A stretch of 64,000 nt of DNA, from positions 868,001 to 932,000 of the forward strand of contig NZ_NPKQ01000002.1 in the NCBI RefSeq assembly GCF_008329525.1, given 5' to 3'. Positions within the stretch are counted from its first letter, which is position 1; every line of letters begins with the position of its first letter. The stretch is from Tardiphaga sp. P9-11 (GTDB lineage: Bacteria > Pseudomonadota > Alphaproteobacteria > Rhizobiales > Xanthobacteraceae). The position numbers and the translations under genes were made by a program. The notes under the pieces were generated by a model. It made no database searches and was not told the DNA's origin. It was given only the letters and a program-made list of their open reading frames with translations. Positions 60,859 through 64,000 of the stretch are shown here, in pieces.

Positions 60859-61839
60859 ATGCTCGCTTTCATTCTGCGCCGCGCCTTGCAGTCCATTGGT
60901 GTGATGATCGCCGTCGGCATCATCGCCTTCACCATGTTCCGCTTTGCCGGCGATCCGGTGAACCAGATGGTAGCCATCGACACCACGCCGGCGCAGCGCG
61001 CCGAGGTGCGCGCATCGCTCGGCCTCGACGACCCCGTCCCCGTGCAATTCGCGCGCTACTTCATCAATGCCGTGCAGTTCAAGTTCGGCGTCTCCTACCA
61101 GTTTCGTCAGCCGGTCTCGGCGCTGCTGAAGGAACGCATGCCGGCAACGCTGGAGCTTGCCACCTGCGCGACCGTGATCGCCATGGTGTTCGGCATCCTG
61201 ATGGGGATCTATTCGGCGCTGCGGAAGGATTCGTTCTTCGCCAAGGTGCTGCAGGCGGTGTCGCTGATCGGCATCTCGCTGCCGACCTTCCTGATCGGCA
61301 TTCTCTTGATCTATCTCTTCGCGGTGACGCTCGGCTGGCTGCCCTCCTTCGGGCGCGGCGATGTCGTGAAATTCGGCTGGTGGACCACCGGCCTTCTGAC
61401 AATCTCCGGCCTGAAGGCGCTGATCATGCCGTCGGTGACGCTCGGCCTGTTCCAGATGACGCTGATTATGCGCCTCGTCCGCGCCGAGATGCTGGAAGTG
61501 CTGCGCACCGACTATATCCGCTTCGCACGAGCCCGCGGGCTGACCACCCGCGCGATCCATTTCGGCCATGCGCTGAAGAACACGCTGGTGCCCGTCATCA
61601 CCGTGGCCGGGCTACAATTCGGCTCGGTCATCGCCTTCGCCATCATCACCGAGACGGTGTTCCAGTGGCCGGGCATGGGGCTCTTGTTCGTGCAGGCGGT
61701 GCAGAATGTCGATATCCCGATCATGGCGGCCTATCTGCTGGTGGTGTCGCTGATCTTCGTCACCATCAACCTGATCGTCGACATCCTTTACACCATCGTC
61801 GATCCGCGCCTGCGCGCGACGATCAACCGGCCGGCATGA
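60859..61839 (+). CDS. dipeptide-type ABC transporter permease (DppB-like)
   Basis: A 326-residue membrane protein with six predicted helices. The extended N-terminal periplasmic part (FAGDPVNQMVAIDTTPAQRAEVRASLGLDDPVPVQF) and the EAA loop region DYIRFARARGLTTRAIHFGHALKNTLVP, then VFQWPGMGLLFVQAVQN, are DppB hallmarks. It starts 31 bases after the binding protein. With the DppC-like protein it forms the membrane channel. Confidence 0.92.
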   Translation: MLAFILRRALQSIGVMIAVGIIAFTMFRFAGDPVNQMVAIDTTPAQRAEVRASLGLDDPVPVQFARYFINAVQFKFGVSYQFRQPVSALLKERMPATLELATCATVIAMVFGILMGIYSALRKDSFFAKVLQAVSLIGISLPTFLIGILLIYLFAVTLGWLPSFGRGDVVKFGWWTTGLLTISGLKALIMPSVTLGLFQMTLIMRLVRAEMLEVLRTDYIRFARARGLTTRAIHFGHALKNTLVPVITVAGLQFGSVIAFAIITETVFQWPGMGLLFVQAVQNVDIPIMAAYLLVVSLIFVTINLIVDILYTIVDPRLRATINRPA

Positions 61840-61848
61840 GGGTATGAC

Positions 61849-62787
61849 ATGACCGACGCACCCATCCCCCGCACACCATCCCTCCTCGCCCGCGCGATCG
61901 ACAGCGACATCTTCTATTCGTTCCGCCGTTCCAGGCTCACCATAGTCGCCGCCGCGATCGTGTTCTTGCTGCTGATGATGGCGCTGTTCGCGCCTGTGCT
62001 GGTGGTCCAGAATCCGTTCGACCCGGCGCAGCTCGAACTGATCAATTCGCGCATCGCGCCGCTGTGGACGGCGGAAGGCCAGAAGCCGTTTCTGCTCGGC
62101 ACCGACGAACAGGGTCGCGATATCTATTCGGCGATCCTCTACGGCATGCGGATCTCGCTGGTGGTCGGCGTGCTCGGCGTCAGTTTTGCGGCGGTGCTCG
62201 GCATCGGGCTCGGCCTGATCGCAGGCTATATCGGCGGCGCCGTCGACAGCCTGATCATGCGCATCGCCGATGTGCAGCTCACCTTTCCGGCCATCCTGAT
62301 CGCGCTGTTGATCGACGGCGTGGTGAAGTCGGCGCTCGGCAATCACCTGGATGCCTCGACCACGCTGATCGTGCTGGTGGTCGCCATCGGGCTGAGTTTC
62401 TGGGTGCAATATGCCCGCACCGTGCGCGGCTCGGTGATGGTGGAGAAGAACAAAGACTATGTCGCCGCGGCGCAGCTGATCGGCCTGCCCGCGCGCGTGA
62501 TCATGATCCGCCATGTACTGCCCAACACGATGGGGCCGATCCTGGTGATAGCCACCATCAATCTGGCGCTCGCGATCATCACCGAGGCAACATTGTCGTT
62601 TTTGGGCTCGGGCATGCCCGATACCATGCCGTCGCTGGGCACGCTGATCCGCATCGGCAACAACTATCTGTTCTCCGGCGAATGGTGGGTCATCGCCTTT
62701 CCCGGACTCGCGCTGGCCTCGCTGATCCTGTCCATCAACCTGCTCGGCGACTGGCTGCGCGATGCGCTGAACCCGAAGCTGCAATGA
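61849..62787 (+). CDS. dipeptide-type ABC transporter permease (DppC-like)
   Basis: A 312-residue permease. LLGTDEQGRDIYSAILYGMRISLVVG is the DppC signature; DYVAAAQLIGLPARVIMIRHVLPNTMGPIL is the EAA loop, and PEATLSFLGSGMP-like sequence and NLLGDWLRDALNPKLQ end it. Ten bases separate it from the DppB-like stop. Heterodimeric partner in the same importer. Confidence 0.92.
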   Translation: MTDAPIPRTPSLLARAIDSDIFYSFRRSRLTIVAAAIVFLLLMMALFAPVLVVQNPFDPAQLELINSRIAPLWTAEGQKPFLLGTDEQGRDIYSAILYGMRISLVVGVLGVSFAAVLGIGLGLIAGYIGGAVDSLIMRIADVQLTFPAILIALLIDGVVKSALGNHLDASTTLIVLVVAIGLSFWVQYARTVRGSVMVEKNKDYVAAAQLIGLPARVIMIRHVLPNTMGPILVIATINLALAIITEATLSFLGSGMPDTMPSLGTLIRIGNNYLFSGEWWVIAFPGLALASLILSINLLGDWLRDALNPKLQ

Positions 62788-62812
62788 TGGCTCACCTCAC
62801 ACAGTGCCCGAC

Positions 62813-63820
62813 ATGAGCGTTCCCGTTCTCTCCGTGCGCGACCTGCGCGTCGAATTCGCCAGCAGGCGCGGCGTGCTCCGCGCCATCGATGGCGTGTCCT
62901 TCGATATCGCCAAGGGCGAGGTGCTGGGCGTGGTCGGCGAATCCGGCGCCGGCAAATCGGTGACCGGACTTGCGGCCATTGGGCTGATCGATCCGCCCGG
63001 ACGGATCGCGGGCGGCGAGATCCTGTTGTCGGGCCTGCGCATCGACAACCTGCCGGCGGAGGAGATGCGCCGCATTCGCGGCAAGCGCATCGCCATGATC
63101 TTTCAGGATCCGCTGACCAGCCTCAATCCGCTGTATCGGATTGGCGACCAACTGGTGGAGACCATCCGCACCCATCTCAACATGAACGAGACGCAGGCGC
63201 GCAAGCGCGCGGTGGATCTGCTCGCCGAGGTCGGCATTCCCGCGCCGGACAAGCGCATCGACGCCTATCCGCATGAGTTTTCCGGCGGCATGCGACAGCG
63301 CGTGGTGATCGCGCTGGCGATCGCGGCCGAACCCGAACTGATCATCGCCGACGAGCCGACCACCGCGCTCGATGTTTCCGTGCAGGCGCAGATCATCGCG
63401 CTGATCAAGCGGCTCGGCCGCGATCATGGCACCGCCGTGATGCTGGTGACCCATGACATGGGCGTGATCGCCGAGACGTCCGACCGCGTGGCCGTGATGT
63501 ATTCCGGGCGCATCGCCGAGATCGGCCCGGTGCGCGACGTGGTGCAGAACCCACTGCATCCCTATGCTAAGGGATTGATGGGCGCGATTCCGACACTGAC
63601 CGGCGACGCTTCGCAGCGGCTGGTGCAGATTCCCGGATCGATGCCGCGTCTCTCGGCCATCCCGCAGGGCTGCGCGTTCAATCCGCGCTGCAGTTTTGCG
63701 TTCGACCGGTGCCGCGTGGAGCGACCGGAGCCGATCGCTGTGGGCGCGCAACAAGTCGCCTGTCATCTCTATGACCCCCGCCATTCCCATGACCACGCCC
63801 ATGCGGAGAGCGTGGCATGA
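62813..63820 (+). CDS. dipeptide-type ABC transporter ATP-binding protein (DppD-like)
   Basis: A 335-residue ATPase with Walker A GESGAGKS, the [19 protein letters not shown]-loop block of oligopeptide ATPases, signature FSGGMRQR, Walker [13 protein letters not shown] and switch VTHDMG. The C-terminal Cys-rich [15 protein letters not shown] is where DppD/OppD proteins carry an Fe-S or zinc-like cysteine set. ATG 62813 is chosen over GTG 62804. Its last four bases overlap the next ATPase gene (ATGA). Confidence 0.93.
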   Translation: MSVPVLSVRDLRVEFASRRGVLRAIDGVSFDIAKGEVLGVVGESGAGKSVTGLAAIGLIDPPGRIAGGEILLSGLRIDNLPAEEMRRIRGKRIAMIFQDPLTSLNPLYRIGDQLVETIRTHLNMNETQARKRAVDLLAEVGIPAPDKRIDAYPHEFSGGMRQRVVIALAIAAEPELIIADEPTTALDVSVQAQIIALIKRLGRDHGTAVMLVTHDMGVIAETSDRVAVMYSGRIAEIGPVRDVVQNPLHPYAKGLMGAIPTLTGDASQRLVQIPGSMPRLSAIPQGCAFNPRCSFAFDRCRVERPEPIAVGAQQVACHLYDPRHSHDHAHAESVA

Positions 63821-64000
63821 CGGCGCTGGTGCAGGCCCGCAATCTCAAACGCGCCTTCGATGTCTCGAAGCCCTGGCTCAACCGCGTCATCGAGCGCAGC
63901 CCGATGGAGTTTCTCAAAGCCGTCGACGGTGTCTCCTTCGAGATCAAGCGCGGCGAGACCTTTGCGCTGGTCGGCGAATCCGGCTCGGGCAAGAGCACGG
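63817..64000 (+). CDS. dipeptide-type ABC transporter ATP-binding protein (DppF-like), partial
   Basis: The first 61 codons of a second oligopeptide-type ATPase, cut by the right edge just within Walker A ([11 protein letters not shown]). [18 protein letters not shown] precedes it as in DppF/OppF; the insertion [16 protein letters not shown] before it is longer than in many relatives. It overlaps the DppD-like stop, completing a binding protein-B-C-D-F operon. Confidence 0.88.
   Translation, partial: MTALVQARNLKRAFDVSKPWLNRVIERSPMEFLKAVDGVSFEIKRGETFALVGESGSGKST

Noticed and set aside
1-64000. Insertion sequence, prophage or integrative element
   Set aside because: No transposase, integrase or phage structural gene was recognised, and no tRNA gene with flanking attachment repeats was found.

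Overview
The window comes from a high-GC alphaproteobacterium, most likely a Bradyrhizobium/Rhodopseudomonas/Afipia-type member of the Nitrobacteraceae (inferred from gene content, not from a marker gene). Pointers are the many aromatic- and acyl-CoA-catabolism genes, several solute-binding proteins including two of the Bug/TctC type, a phasin, a CYP102-type P450-reductase, a LivM-LivG fusion, and dispersed palindromic repeats that begin GTCATTCC and end GGAATGAC. No tRNA, rRNA, CRISPR array, insertion sequence or phage gene was recognised. The gene order looks like ordinary chromosome with a strong catabolic bias.

Layout. 1-177: start of a UxaA/altronate-dehydratase-like gene leaving the left edge. 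950-4213: a Bug-type binding protein, a PuuE-like deacetylase and a NicC-like flavin monooxygenase (minus strand). 4511-7649: a NitT/TauT-type ABC transporter plus a MarR regulator (plus strand). 7854-14588: a branched-chain-type ABC transporter (binding protein, LivH, fused LivM-LivG, LivF) followed by an Ldh-family dehydrogenase and an HpaI-like aldolase (minus strand). 14745-21785: a homoprotocatechuate meta-cleavage cluster, with divergent hpaR then hpaH-hpaF-hpaE-hpaD-FAH hydrolase-TPP enzyme. With the HpaI-like aldolase next door, the route from homoprotocatechuate to pyruvate and succinate semialdehyde is essentially complete. 21860-25931: binding protein, MFS transporter, AlkB and a second 2-oxoglutarate oxygenase. 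26203-28654: DUF2848 protein, amidase and AtuA-related small protein. 28881-31560: Zn-ribbon/OB-fold protein, thiolase-like protein and SDR, then an MHS-type MFS transporter to 33096. 33153-35809: a TPR protein and an SMP-30-like protein. 36001-38784: PEP carboxylase. 38878-47107: an acyl-CoA ligase operon with two binding proteins and a DUF1932 oxidoreductase, a crotonase, a 2,4-dienoyl-CoA-reductase-like SDR, and a second acyl-CoA ligase.

47325-49307 is an unusual two-gene unit: a class III adenylate cyclase joined through one membrane segment to a SUMF1-like domain without the formylglycine-enzyme cysteines, followed by a secreted DUF4399 protein. 49410-56206 is a lipid-related block: a phasin, then an operon of wax ester synthase/DGAT, epoxide hydrolase and a P450-BM3-like fusion whose fatty-acid-anchoring residues differ from BM3. 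56373-57610: an alpha/beta hydrolase and a small DUF6489-like protein. 57727-64000: a DadA-like D-amino-acid dehydrogenase divergent from a dipeptide-type ABC transporter whose last ATPase leaves the right edge.

The best candidates for new biology are the cyclase-SUMF1/DUF4399 pair, the acyltransferase-epoxide hydrolase-P450 operon, and the TPP enzyme attached to the hpa operon together with an operator half-site shared by hpaR-hpaH and a nearby binding-protein gene. All functional calls rest on motif and family recognition by eye; no alignment or search was run.
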